DNA from: Paenibacillus xylanilyticus
GTDB lineage: Bacteria > Bacillota > Bacilli > Paenibacillales > Paenibacillaceae
Length of the DNA: 64,000 bases
Assembly (NCBI RefSeq): GCF_013359935.1
Contig: NZ_JABMCB010000169.1
Span: 1 to 64,000, forward strand
Direction of reading: 5' to 3'
The notes below the pieces were generated by a model. That model was not told the DNA's origin. It did no database searches and saw only the letters and a program-made list of their open reading frames with translations. Each line of letters begins with the position of its first letter. Position 1 is the first letter of the stretch. Positions 1 through 7,928 of this stretch are shown here, in pieces. A program made the position numbers and the translations under genes.

Positions 1-248
1 GCAGCTTGGACTACGAAGGCTACAGTGAGTGTTTTCACTGTTTCTTGTGCTCCGTTATGATACGTCACGATATACTCTCCAGCTTTGCTTCCGGCTACTA
101 CTGTAGCTGTGATCGGCGTACCTTCCAGCGGTTGTGTAACATGTGCTTCCACGGCTGCGAGTTTCGCTTCTTTAGTTGCGTTCTCTCCATTTACTACAGG
201 GACGTAAATCGTAACAGGTGTCGAAGGAACTTGGCTTTCATTACCTGT
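1..248 (-). pseudogene. SLH-protein gene, 3' portion cut off by the transposon
   Basis: On the minus strand this stretch is an open frame of about 80 residues (Ser/Pro/Thr-rich start, then a beta-rich segment resembling an Ig-like cell-surface domain) running off the window edge. It has no start of its own. Joined through the CCTGT duplication to the gene at 46180-47591 it continues that frame without interruption: the glycine/serine linker ending GGGSTG runs directly into NESQVPSTP. It is therefore the displaced C-terminal part of that surface protein. The frame relation is seen directly; the Ig-like description is inference. Confidence 0.88.
244..248. repeat. Target-site duplication, left copy (CCTGT)
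   Basis: CCTGT directly precedes the TGTCGG terminus and is matched by CCTGT at 46180-46184 after the right terminus. A 5-bp duplication is the hallmark of Tn7-type transposition. Confidence 0.9.
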
Positions 249-303
249 TGTCGGAGGACAAGAACATGTACCGTTAAAGGACAAGAACTTGTACCGATTG
301 CCG
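249..303. repeat. Left transposon end with two TnsB-like binding sites
   Basis: Two direct repeats, GGACAAGAACATGTACCG (256-273) and GGACAAGAACTTGTACCG (279-296, extended by ATTGCCG to 303), 23 bp apart. They match the inverted complement of the right-end sites. Only two sites are visible, against nine or ten at the right end, so the ends are strongly asymmetric. The TnsB assignment is inferred from position and repetition. Confidence 0.85.
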
Positions 304-346
304 TTCCCCTTTCCATTTTCAGAGTACGTTTAACGAATTATTAAAC

Positions 347-379
347 ACAAAAACCGTCAATCTTTTCAGATTAACGGTT
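347..379 (-). terminator. Terminator after tnsD
   Basis: Minus-strand hairpin with AACCGTTAATCT and AGATTGACGGTT arms around GAAA, then a T-rich tract. It lies just past the tnsD stop and insulates the transposon end from tns transcription. A close copy of this hairpin occurs at about 9740-9770. Confidence 0.75.
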
Positions 380-380
380 A

Positions 381-1868
381 TCAGAAATTCAATTTTTTTA
401 CATATGTCTCGACTGTTTTTTGTAGCATCTTATTCTCATCACTTGGATTGTTCATGATAAGCATTGCAACTTTTTGTGGCATGTACGATATCATTGACTG
501 AATATCCGCTTTAGCACTTTCATGCTGATAAGGACATTCGAATTTATTAAGTATCGATTCATTTTTACTTAGATGATAATACTCAATGCTGCTGGAAGAA
601 CTGCTCTCATCAAAATTGTACTTAAAAGCAACACTTGGAAAAGACTGATCTCTCATTTTTTCAATTTCCTGCCAAGATGGTACGCTAATTTCTTTACTCC
701 TCTTCCCTGCAATCTCTAACCAAGTACAGAAGAAATTTTCACTGAACTGCATAACTAGTTTTTCAAGAATCCAAAAAAGTATCCTTGCATCAAGCCTTTG
801 GAGAATCTTCATTTGATAACTGAAGACCTGATCAGAAAAATACTCCAGAAGATCCCTGATTATTAGTGGTTCAGCATCAGAAATCAAGGTTGTTCTTAAA
901 GAATTATAGCCATAGAAATGTTCCTCCTTTAAAATAGATTTCCTCCAAAAAACATAAGCATAGGCAAAGGGACAAATTTCAGGAAACTCAATTGCTTCAT
1001 TCGATTTTCTTAGCTCCATTAATTGAGTGATGCAATGTTGATGGTTTTGGAGTGAATCCTGAAATAGTCGCTCTACAACTCGTTGAACAGTACCAGAAAT
1101 AACTCGCAGTAATTCTTTTTGGAAACGATTAGAGAAATAATCTCCCCTATGTAAGGAGTCGTCTGAATGAAATACTTTTATTGCTTCAGGCGACTCCTTA
1201 ACTAATCGCTTCAGATTGCAATGTTCTGCATGAATGATCCATTTAGACTGCATATTTGACGTCATCATGCTTGCCTGGTTTGCTTGGAGCCAACGAAGGA
1301 CATCGGGATTCATTTGATCAGGCGATCTCCATTCGTTCCAACTGGACACATGAAAATTAGAAAAGGCATGTCCACATTTACATTGAAATGCATGTTTTAA
1401 CTGTCTATTCGACAACAAGAAAGGTATTGCTGACCTACAGCCTGGACAAACATGATTCAATTTAAGATCATGAAATACACACTCATCGAAAAGCCTGAAC
1501 TGATGCAACCAAGAATGAAACCCTCCCTCCATACACTGCGAACACCAGTGTAAATCTGGATGAAACCAATGCTCCCAGGAACTATATAATTCAGAAAATG
1601 GAGTTATCAACGAATGAATAATTTTATTATTGTGCTCTTGTAAGTTGAAATCCAATGTTTGATGAAGTCTTTCGACGTTAAAACCATTTAACTGTAATAG
1701 TTCTCTTTGGTTATCTCCAATGTGATGTTTAATGTTCTTTACATGAGTACTGCCAAGGACTTTTAGAATCTCGTTCCGATCCGTAAGGTTTACCAAAGCC
1801 AATTTTTCAAATACAGACCAGGGCGATTCATATTCATTGATCCATTCTTTCCTCCAAACAACATTCAT
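381..1868 (-). CDS. tnsD: TnsD/TniQ-family target-site selection protein
   Basis: A 495-residue TniQ-type protein, close to the length of Tn7 TnsD. A Cys/His cluster (C109, C112, C130, H133, C141, C144, C163, C165) fits the zinc-binding fold of this family. TnsD proteins bind a specific DNA site and recruit TnsC, so by family knowledge this is the sequence-specific target selector. It is last in the tnsABCD operon, three bases after tnsC, and ends about 130 bp inside the left terminus. Whether it reads the SLH-gene site or some other att site cannot be told from sequence, and a second candidate selector lies at 5905-7011. A degenerate copy of its last codons lies near 9.8 kb. Confidence 0.9.
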   Translation of the reverse strand: MNVVWRKEWINEYESPWSVFEKLALVNLTDRNEILKVLGSTHVKNIKHHIGDNQRELLQLNGFNVERLHQTLDFNLQEHNNKIIHSLITPFSELYSSWEHWFHPDLHWCSQCMEGGFHSWLHQFRLFDECVFHDLKLNHVCPGCRSAIPFLLSNRQLKHAFQCKCGHAFSNFHVSSWNEWRSPDQMNPDVLRWLQANQASMMTSNMQSKWIIHAEHCNLKRLVKESPEAIKVFHSDDSLHRGDYFSNRFQKELLRVISGTVQRVVERLFQDSLQNHQHCITQLMELRKSNEAIEFPEICPFAYAYVFWRKSILKEEHFYGYNSLRTTLISDAEPLIIRDLLEYFSDQVFSYQMKILQRLDARILFWILEKLVMQFSENFFCTWLEIAGKRSKEISVPSWQEIEKMRDQSFPSVAFKYNFDESSSSSSIEYYHLSKNESILNKFECPYQHESAKADIQSMISYMPQKVAMLIMNNPSDENKMLQKTVETYVKKLNF

Positions 1869-1871
1869 TTA

Positions 1872-2852
1872 TTAATCACCACTACCTGCTAAAGACATAT
1901 AAATTTCTGACTCAATGTAGCCACTAAGTTTGATGGATTCTAACCAATCTTGAGATGAAATCCATTCAAGTTGTTCCCCATGAGCTCCGTATATCTTCAG
2001 AGCGTTTTCAACAGCATACGTAAAGTACTCCATAGGGATCTCAAGTTTTGAATGAACCCCATGTTCGCTACGAATATTTTGAAATTGTTGATAAATTAAA
2101 GCAGCATCTTCCTCCAAGCGATGACCTTTCGCATATCCTTCAGGAAAAAAATATCTAGTGAAGCTCCAATCACTGTTTTCGGGATATGCGGAGATTTCCG
2201 ATGAATCGTAGCATCGAAGAACAGCTCTGATATCGTCCAAGGAAGTGATACCGAAAAAACGATGCTCATGTGTCATAAAGCGTCCAATGATTTGAGACTT
2301 ACGTTGTCCTAGAAAGAATGTTCTTCTCGTGAGCAACTCTTCTTGACCTACGCAAATCACAGTCATACTAATTTTCGCACGATCCAGTTGATTGTGGATG
2401 TCCATTAACCAAATAAAATGTGATTCTGTTAGGCGATGTGCCTCATCCATAATCAAGATAACCCTTCTTAAGCGAGACAATTCCGCTCTTTCTTTTAGCA
2501 AATTGACAATTTGATTCCGCATTTCATCGGCTTGTCTTCTAGCTATAAACGGAAAATCAAAGTCATGGAGAAGATCCGCATAAAATTTTCCTTCGTTGGG
2601 AAACTTGTATGAGTTGCTGTTGGCTATAAAGATTGGTATGGGTGCATTCATAAAATGCGGCAGATTCTCCAAAGCAAATTTTAATGCAGTAGTTTTTCCG
2701 AGACGTGGCCGACCATAGACAATCATTCCTGGTAAGCGGTTCAGTACAATCTTTTTGAGATTATCCATTAAACGGAGTACCTCTTTGGTTGGGAGTAAAT
2801 AATGGCCTACTTCAATAGGGTGTGTTCCAACAGGTATCAAGTGATTATCCAA
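1872..2852 (-). CDS. tnsC: TnsC-like AAA+ ATPase regulator
   Basis: A 326-residue AAA+ ATPase with Walker A GRPRLGKTT (about residues 47-55) and Walker B VILIMDEAH. In Tn7 systems TnsC assembles on target DNA marked by a selector (TnsD, TniQ or TnsF) and activates the TnsA-TnsB transposase. The start is TTG, preceded by AAAGGAGAAG at good spacing. It lies between tnsB (18 bp away) and tnsD (3 bp away) in one operon. Its length is well below that of Tn7 TnsC (about 555 residues), as in many shorter Tn7-like relatives. Confidence 0.9.
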   Translation of the reverse strand: MDNHLIPVGTHPIEVGHYLLPTKEVLRLMDNLKKIVLNRLPGMIVYGRPRLGKTTALKFALENLPHFMNAPIPIFIANSNSYKFPNEGKFYADLLHDFDFPFIARRQADEMRNQIVNLLKERAELSRLRRVILIMDEAHRLTESHFIWLMDIHNQLDRAKISMTVICVGQEELLTRRTFFLGQRKSQIIGRFMTHEHRFFGITSLDDIRAVLRCYDSSEISAYPENSDWSFTRYFFPEGYAKGHRLEEDAALIYQQFQNIRSEHGVHSKLEIPMEYFTYAVENALKIYGAHGEQLEWISSQDWLESIKLSGYIESEIYMSLAGSGD

Positions 2853-2870
2853 TGTTATCTTCTCCTTTTT

Positions 2871-4850
2871 TTAGTACATTTTTGTCTTGAATTGTTTTAA
2901 TAAACGCTCATAATTATCCATCTCATTGAGCTTTTCCCTATTCAATTGTTCTTCTCGAACTTTGTCTAATAAATCATTTTGTGCTTTTGCTTCTTCTAAT
3001 GCTTTTGTTTGTTCTTCTGCTTCAGCTGTCGGCTTTTGTTTACTTACCTCTTTTACTTGAGTAATTTTATTTATTGTTGATTTCTTGGAATTTTCTTTAC
3101 TCAATAAATAGTCAGTGTACACGAAGATAGGGTCATCCCAAGTCGTGTAATGAATTAGCCTCCGCTGAACTAATGAATTGATTGCACGTCTCGTTTGCAA
3201 GGAATGTGGAGTAAGTGACCACCTTCCACTGGCTGTTAAATAACCGAATTCACTGCCGTCGGGTAGAAATGCTTTTATGGTACGCAGATCGTCAACATTT
3301 ACATGTATAATTAACTCTTGCTTTATTAGATGGGCAGAGTTCGCAAGTTTTTCACTCCGGTACTCTACACCTTCATATTGAATGTAAGGCTTTCTTCCAG
3401 TCACTAGAGAGCCTCTTACGGTTCGATTTATTTGGGTTTGCATAAATAACATCTCCGATCGTTTCTCTTCTTCCAGGCGCCTTGGTAATAAACCTCTTAG
3501 TTGTATCCTTTTTTCAAGAAGTTCAAGTGGCGTTTGATGATAAATCCCTCCATGAGGTGTGCCATTGTAATTAGAAATCATTACATCCACGAGTTGCAAT
3601 AAATGTTCGTATGTGATGTTAAGACGAAGAGCGGTCTCTTCAGGATTATTTCTTCTAGGGTCATCCGGACCACTCCCCGTTGTATTTGGTAACCGATGAA
3701 ATAAGCTTCCTGCTAAGTTTTTAAAATACCTTTCAATCACTCCTCTTCTCATTGGAAGTGCTACGGGACCAAAGTTCGGTGTACATCCAATTAAATTCGT
3801 GAGTCGATCTTGTACCATTTTAGCGTAGTGAGATTTTGCATTATCTAGACACATCACATCCCACACTGCCCACTCTAACTCAGGAAACTTTTCTGATGGG
3901 AAACCACCAGGGGGATGGTAATTCAGGCCTGGGATTGTCAATTCAAGCCGTTTATGTGGCATGATAGCATTACGAACACAGTGCATCACGTCACTTCCCC
4001 CATACTCTCTACTTAGTGAAATAGAATATCCTAAAATGTTCCGAGTACTTACATCAATGATGGTAAGAATCCAGAACCGTTCAAGCGTTAAGGTCATAGG
4101 ATCTCCGTCTGGTGTAACAATATCTACTGTAAAAAAACCATCAATTCGATGAGCATCAAACTGAACTTTCTGATAGGGGAATAGATTTGATAGTGAGTTT
4201 TGATCCGCCTCCCCTACTCGGTTTGCTTTTTGAAACGCATCGTTACCATGGCGAGATGCAGCCTTTCTAAAGTTTCTCTCAGCTATTTGTTTAATGTAAC
4301 GTTGTAAAGCCTTATACCCCATCCATTTTGTATTTAAAGGGTAATCAGAGAGAGTTATTCCCTTTTCCCTGCACTGATCAATAAATCGTTTGTGTATGTG
4401 CTTTAACTTCATGACAGGTTCCAATGAACGCTTTTTTCTTCCTAAAAAAAGGTCTTCTACCAGGTCTTTAATATCTGGATGCATGTCCATAAAACGATTG
4501 AATTCTCCGGTTTTTTGATCTTTATTTCTTTTTTGACCTAATAAATCTAACTCATATTTCTTTATATTTTTTTGTGGAATCAATCCTCGAAATCCAAAAA
4601 CAACTCCATCTTGATCGTACTGAATACATCTTTGAATTAATCTTCTCAGATTTCGAGGTGAAACTCCGGTTGTGTGTTGAATATTATTTAAATCATCCCT
4701 CCGGAAATACATTATTACTGCGTTTTTACGCTGCACATACACTGTAAGTGCAGATTCAGTGAGAACATTCTCATCTACAGAGGGCCAAAGTTCAGGATTT
4801 GCTTGGTCAGGTTCTAATCCATCCTGCTCATATATTCGCGATCTGCTCAC
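2871..4850 (-). CDS. tnsB: TnsB-like DDE transposase
   Basis: A 659-residue retroviral-integrase-type transposase. The DDE triad is visible as D232 (VQFDAHRID), D336 (MCLDNAK) and E373 (GVIERYF). It is preceded by helix-turn-helix-like N-terminal DNA-binding regions and followed by a beta-barrel and a Lys/Glu-rich coiled tail, the part that contacts TnsC in known systems. TnsB binds the repeated end sites and joins the 3' ends to target DNA. The GTG start shares its G with the tnsA stop (TAGTG), so the two are translationally coupled. Confidence 0.93.
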   Translation of the reverse strand: MSRSRIYEQDGLEPDQANPELWPSVDENVLTESALTVYVQRKNAVIMYFRRDDLNNIQHTTGVSPRNLRRLIQRCIQYDQDGVVFGFRGLIPQKNIKKYELDLLGQKRNKDQKTGEFNRFMDMHPDIKDLVEDLFLGRKKRSLEPVMKLKHIHKRFIDQCREKGITLSDYPLNTKWMGYKALQRYIKQIAERNFRKAASRHGNDAFQKANRVGEADQNSLSNLFPYQKVQFDAHRIDGFFTVDIVTPDGDPMTLTLERFWILTIIDVSTRNILGYSISLSREYGGSDVMHCVRNAIMPHKRLELTIPGLNYHPPGGFPSEKFPELEWAVWDVMCLDNAKSHYAKMVQDRLTNLIGCTPNFGPVALPMRRGVIERYFKNLAGSLFHRLPNTTGSGPDDPRRNNPEETALRLNITYEHLLQLVDVMISNYNGTPHGGIYHQTPLELLEKRIQLRGLLPRRLEEEKRSEMLFMQTQINRTVRGSLVTGRKPYIQYEGVEYRSEKLANSAHLIKQELIIHVNVDDLRTIKAFLPDGSEFGYLTASGRWSLTPHSLQTRRAINSLVQRRLIHYTTWDDPIFVYTDYLLSKENSKKSTINKITQVKEVSKQKPTAEAEEQTKALEEAKAQNDLLDKVREEQLNREKLNEMDNYERLLKQFKTKMY

Positions 4851-5521
4851 TATCTCCGAACCTCCATTTCAAATCCGATAAGTTGATCTTCCATGTTCGC
4901 TTTGATATCCCCCTCATAAAGGAGCCATTTTAGGCTTAAAAGTATATCTTCAACAGGAAGATTAGATAGTTCTAACACAACTTCTTTAATTTTTATCCCT
5001 TCACGTGAAATAACACCGAGCACTTCGTTTAAATAAACAGGCTTCTTACTATTGACTACTGACATACATAAGGAGGTTCGGTTCTCAACTGAATGTCGGC
5101 CCTTTCTTATATCGTCTTCTGTACGAACTACATAATTTTTGTTGTTGATACGACACCATTCTTTTTGTGCTTCGATTTGTCGTAGTGTTCTCGCGTGTTT
5201 TGGATGTTTAGATGTCAGTTCCTTGTTGTATTTGACTTCCACAAAAATTTCCGATCCATCTTTTTTTAAAATCCACATATCAAAGATAGAGGTACGGAGT
5301 TGGCCGTTTAATACATAGGAGATCTCTAATGGTTGCTCACAATAAGTTATGACTTCAGGATCCGAATCAACCACAACCCAGTGATCGTATTCCAGATCAC
5401 TATATAGCTCGACAATTCGCTTATCGACTTTATTTCCACGCGGGGTCCAATAATTGTTTCCATATTTTTTGCCTCGTAGAATCTTGATGGGCTGGTACTT
5501 CAAGAGTTCCTTTCTATTCAT
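4850..5521 (-). CDS. tnsA: TnsA-like endonuclease
   Basis: A 223-residue protein with a TnsA nuclease core: D81 (IFDMW) and the E95-x-K97 pair (FVEVKYN), preceded by acidic residues that could supply the first catalytic Glu. TnsA cuts the 5' transposon ends, so with TnsB the element moves by cut-and-paste rather than by cointegrate. It is the first gene of the tns operon. The AAAGGGG ribosome site supports the ATG start. The C-terminal winged-helix half (about residues 140-223) would contact TnsC. Confidence 0.9.
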   Translation of the reverse strand: MNRKELLKYQPIKILRGKKYGNNYWTPRGNKVDKRIVELYSDLEYDHWVVVDSDPEVITYCEQPLEISYVLNGQLRTSIFDMWILKKDGSEIFVEVKYNKELTSKHPKHARTLRQIEAQKEWCRINNKNYVVRTEDDIRKGRHSVENRTSLCMSVVNSKKPVYLNEVLGVISREGIKIKEVVLELSNLPVEDILLSLKWLLYEGDIKANMEDQLIGFEMEVRR

Positions 5522-5540
5522 AGCAAGTTACCCCTTTAGA

Positions 5541-5599
5541 TTTGTTTACCTGTATAAACAAAAATTCAAGTTTTTATACACATGCATGTATAAAACTTG
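5541..5599. promoter_or_regulatory. Two inverted repeats between tnsA and the xre gene
   Basis: TTTGTTTA (5541-5548) is the exact inverse of TAAACAAA (5555-5562). CAAGTTTTTATACA (5567-5580) mirrors TGTATAAAACTTG (5587-5599) with a 6-nt centre and one base skipped. They lie in the 132-bp divergent intergenic region and are good candidate operators for the Xre protein encoded next to them, which would then control both tnsABCD and its own operon. Regulation is inferred; the symmetry is seen. Confidence 0.6.
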
Positions 5600-5653
5600 C
5601 CTTTCTATGAACATACTAAGAAGTAATAGAATGATAGAGGGAGAGAATTCTAT

Positions 5654-5908
5654 ATGTCAGAAGAAGAATTTTATAAATGGTTAGGTGAGCAGCTTCGGGA
5701 TCTTCGCAAATTAAAAAAGCAAACGCAAGAAGAGTTATGTCAGAACTATCATCTTGCTCGTTCTTCCCTTGCCAATATTGAGCGGGGAAGGCATGTGATC
5801 AGTGCATACAACTTGTATCTGCTGTTACAAGTTTTGGATGCCCCTCTCGAATCATTGCTGAAAAATCATCTTCAAAACAGTAATTTAATCGACGAAATTT
5901 CATCATGA
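5654..5908 (+). CDS. Xre-family (Cro/C1-type) transcriptional regulator
   Basis: 84 residues, essentially one helix-turn-helix domain (LRKLKKQTQEELCQNYHL and ARSSLANIERGRH). The AGAGGGAG ribosome site supports the start. It overlaps the next gene by ATGA, so it is coupled to the tyrosine-recombinase-like gene, and it faces tnsA across a region with two inverted repeats. It is a likely repressor of the transposition genes. A purely structural role with the neighbouring protein cannot be excluded. Confidence 0.8.
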   Translation: MSEEEFYKWLGEQLRDLRKLKKQTQEELCQNYHLARSSLANIERGRHVISAYNLYLLLQVLDAPLESLLKNHLQNSNLIDEISS

Positions 5909-7011
5909 ACGTATTAAACCAAGGTATTTTGGGCACACAACCTGAAAAGAGATCAAGGAAGGTGTCCATGTTTATGAAAGTACAAGAATCCAGAGATTTA
6001 GCCTTGCTATCAGAGCTGATTGACGAGTTACCTTTGGCCGTAAAATGTTTTATTGAACATAAGCTAGATCATGATCGGTCTCCTTCTTCTTTGTTAGAAT
6101 ATACCCGAGATTTTCGTATTTTTTTTGGCTGGATCGCACCAAATCTGTGGCCGTTCGTTGCTACCGAGAAAGAACTTACCTTAGACATGTTCAATGATAT
6201 AACGCGTGAACATGTACAAGAATTCGCAGATTACTTGACAACGTCTAGAAATTTGCAATATAAGTCCCTGGTTCGTAAGTTTCATTCGTTGCGCTCATTG
6301 TTTACCTATCTTCATTTGAGATTTGAGTATAACGAAACTCCTATTTTGAAACGTAATGTTTTCGCTACTTTCATCATGGAAAGACCCAGCAATAATATTG
6401 AGGTCGCACGTCAGTTACAGAACAAGATCCTACGTCTCAATGAAATTCCTGCATTTGTTAAGTTTGTACAAGAAGGCGTTATAGAACAAAATAATGTACA
6501 AGCCCAGTGGTTCCATAACCTGAATCGAGCTCGTGATGTCAGTATTGTTACCTTGCTCTTAGAGTCTGGAGTCATGGTAAGTGATATTGTCAATTTGGAT
6601 CTGGATGATATTAGCCTTCAGGAAGGCTACATTATCGTGACAAGGCAGCAAGCTAGCGTACGAACGAAACACCGAATTATGTTTGGTTATAATGCAAAAA
6701 CCTATCTGTACGATTACTTGAAAGTCAGAACTGATACGTATGCTCCTCAATCAGGTGAGCGAGCGTTATTCTTGGCAAAACCTAACGGTGAAACACAAGG
6801 CAAACGAATTTCAAAGCGTGCGATTCAAGCTATGGTTAAGAAGTATGCTTTGAAATTTGGTGCCTCAGAAGTTACTGTACGCCAGCTCACCCATTCATTT
6901 GGAGTTCAATACGCAGCTACGAATACTGTCCGCAATATGAAACAACAATTGGCCCAACGTAATATTGATTCACTAGAGAAGTACCTTATACTGCCGAGTC
7001 TCATTGATTGA
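5905..7011 (+). CDS. Tyrosine-recombinase-like protein with inactivated active site (TnsF-type candidate)
   Basis: 368 residues with an SAM-like N-terminal core-binding domain (about 40-160) and a C-terminal tyrosine recombinase fold (about 175-368). Aligned by eye to XerC/D motifs, Arg-I is Met224 (ESGVMVSDIVNL), the H-x-x-R box is R-Q-L-T (326-329, followed by HSF), and His-III is Gln351. Only a lysine near 255 and Tyr360 remain, so strand exchange is improbable. Published Tn7 work (Faure and colleagues) describes TnsF as a target selector with an inactivated tyrosine recombinase domain, and this gene's place beside tnsABCD fits that role. ATG at 5968 has a stronger ribosome site (AAGGAAGG) and may be the true start, giving 347 residues. 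Confidence 0.75.
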   Translation: MNVLNQGILGTQPEKRSRKVSMFMKVQESRDLALLSELIDELPLAVKCFIEHKLDHDRSPSSLLEYTRDFRIFFGWIAPNLWPFVATEKELTLDMFNDITREHVQEFADYLTTSRNLQYKSLVRKFHSLRSLFTYLHLRFEYNETPILKRNVFATFIMERPSNNIEVARQLQNKILRLNEIPAFVKFVQEGVIEQNNVQAQWFHNLNRARDVSIVTLLLESGVMVSDIVNLDLDDISLQEGYIIVTRQQASVRTKHRIMFGYNAKTYLYDYLKVRTDTYAPQSGERALFLAKPNGETQGKRISKRAIQAMVKKYALKFGASEVTVRQLTHSFGVQYAATNTVRNMKQQLAQRNIDSLEKYLILPSLID

Positions 7012-7039
7012 AATTTGATTGAATTCCACCTTCCTACGT

Positions 7040-7068
7040 CTTGTTCTCTTTGAACAAGGCTTTTTTTT
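7040..7068 (+). terminator. Terminator after the TnsF-like gene
   Basis: CTTGTTC and GAACAAG arms followed by eight T residues, 28 bp after the stop codon. Confidence 0.8.
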
Positions 7069-7082
7069 ATTGTTTACCGTGT

Positions 7083-7409
7083 TCAGTTAATCTGTTTTGT
7101 AATGTTCTTCTTTAGCAGCTTTAGTTGGTTCAATCGATCGTGATAATCATCCACATCCTTTGCGTTTCTCTTTTCTAAGCTCACCCATGTAGCGACACTT
7201 ACTTCTTGATATTTTAACGAAATGATCAGAATTGCTTCACGATAGTCTTTGATATGAACGATAGGAATCTTCCACTCTCCTTGTTCTCTAGCCAAATCAA
7301 ACCATTTCTTTTTTATCACTGCACGATTCGTGTATATTCTGTCGTTAAATAAAATTCCTTGAGCTGTTATGGTAGCAACTCCAACATCTGCTTTTATGTG
7401 ATTTGTCAT
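7083..7409 (-). CDS. Small protein of unknown function, weakly like a transposase beta-barrel segment
   Basis: I start it at ATG 7409, six bases after AAGGAGG, giving 108 residues (the open frame reaches 7430). The middle part (ITAQGILFNDRIYTN, then a Tyr/Arg segment) resembles the Mu/TnsB C-terminal beta-barrel pattern (short strands around a G-I-x-F-x-x-x-x-Y core), and the C-terminus is a charged helix. It could be a solo domain derived from a transposase, but the likeness is slight and I do not claim a function. It lies between two Xre-linked units and is divergent from the second Xre gene. Confidence 0.55.
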   Translation of the reverse strand: MTNHIKADVGVATITAQGILFNDRIYTNRAVIKKKWFDLAREQGEWKIPIVHIKDYREAILIISLKYQEVSVATWVSLEKRNAKDVDDYHDRLNQLKLLKKNITKQIN

Positions 7410-7539
7410 CCTCTCAACCTCCTTTATCATTTATGTCCAGATAAATTGATATATATACTTATCATTTTATTAAAATAATCTATATACATTAATGTATCGA
7501 AGGTTTCCCATTGTTTAGACTGAATTTAGAGGTGTGGCA

Positions 7540-7881
7540 ATGAACGAACCTGTTTTAAGATTAGTAGGACAACGTGTTCGCGAATTACGGAAAAAACAAG
7601 GATATTCGCAGGAAGAATTAGGCGAAATGGCTGGTTTTCACTTCTCCTACATTGGGGGCGTTGAACGTGCCGAGAAAAATATCACCTTGTTAAATCTTCA
7701 AAAAATTGCGGATGCTCTTCAAGTCAATGTCCATGAACTCTTTTATTACAGCAAGTATGTTAAGATTGGAAACAATGATAAAGAGAAATTGCTAAACGAG
7801 ATCAATGAGAAGCTTTGGCCTATGAAATCTTCCGATTTAAAAAAGGTTAACCTGCTCTTATCTGAATTTTTCGATAGTTAA
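7540..7881 (+). CDS. Xre-family transcriptional regulator
   Basis: 113 residues from ATG 7540, with GAGGTG five bases before it (a GTG two codons upstream is less likely). The N-terminal helix-turn-helix (LRKKQGYSQEELGEMAGFHF) is followed by YIGGVERAEKNITL, the usual recognition-helix pattern, and then a charged helical tail. It is divergent from the small gene at 7083-7409 across an AT-rich promoter region and is probably an autoregulator. Confidence 0.82.
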   Translation: MNEPVLRLVGQRVRELRKKQGYSQEELGEMAGFHFSYIGGVERAEKNITLLNLQKIADALQVNVHELFYYSKYVKIGNNDKEKLLNEINEKLWPMKSSDLKKVNLLLSEFFDS

Positions 7882-7920
7882 CACAAAAAAGCCGATGTCT
7901 CTGACATCGGCTTTTTTGTG
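7882..7920. terminator. Bidirectional terminator
   Basis: GCCGATGTC and GACATCGGC arms around TCT, flanked by six A and six T residues. It serves the converging genes on both sides. Confidence 0.9.
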
Positions 7921-7928
7921 TTTTAAAT

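Noticed and set aside
6..344. Plus-strand open frame across the left terminus
   Set aside because: It is the shadow of the minus-strand SLH gene fragment and crosses the transposon boundary; no ribosome site.
5905..7011. Active phage-type integrase
   Set aside because: Four of the conserved catalytic positions are substituted, and no att-like repeats flank the gene.
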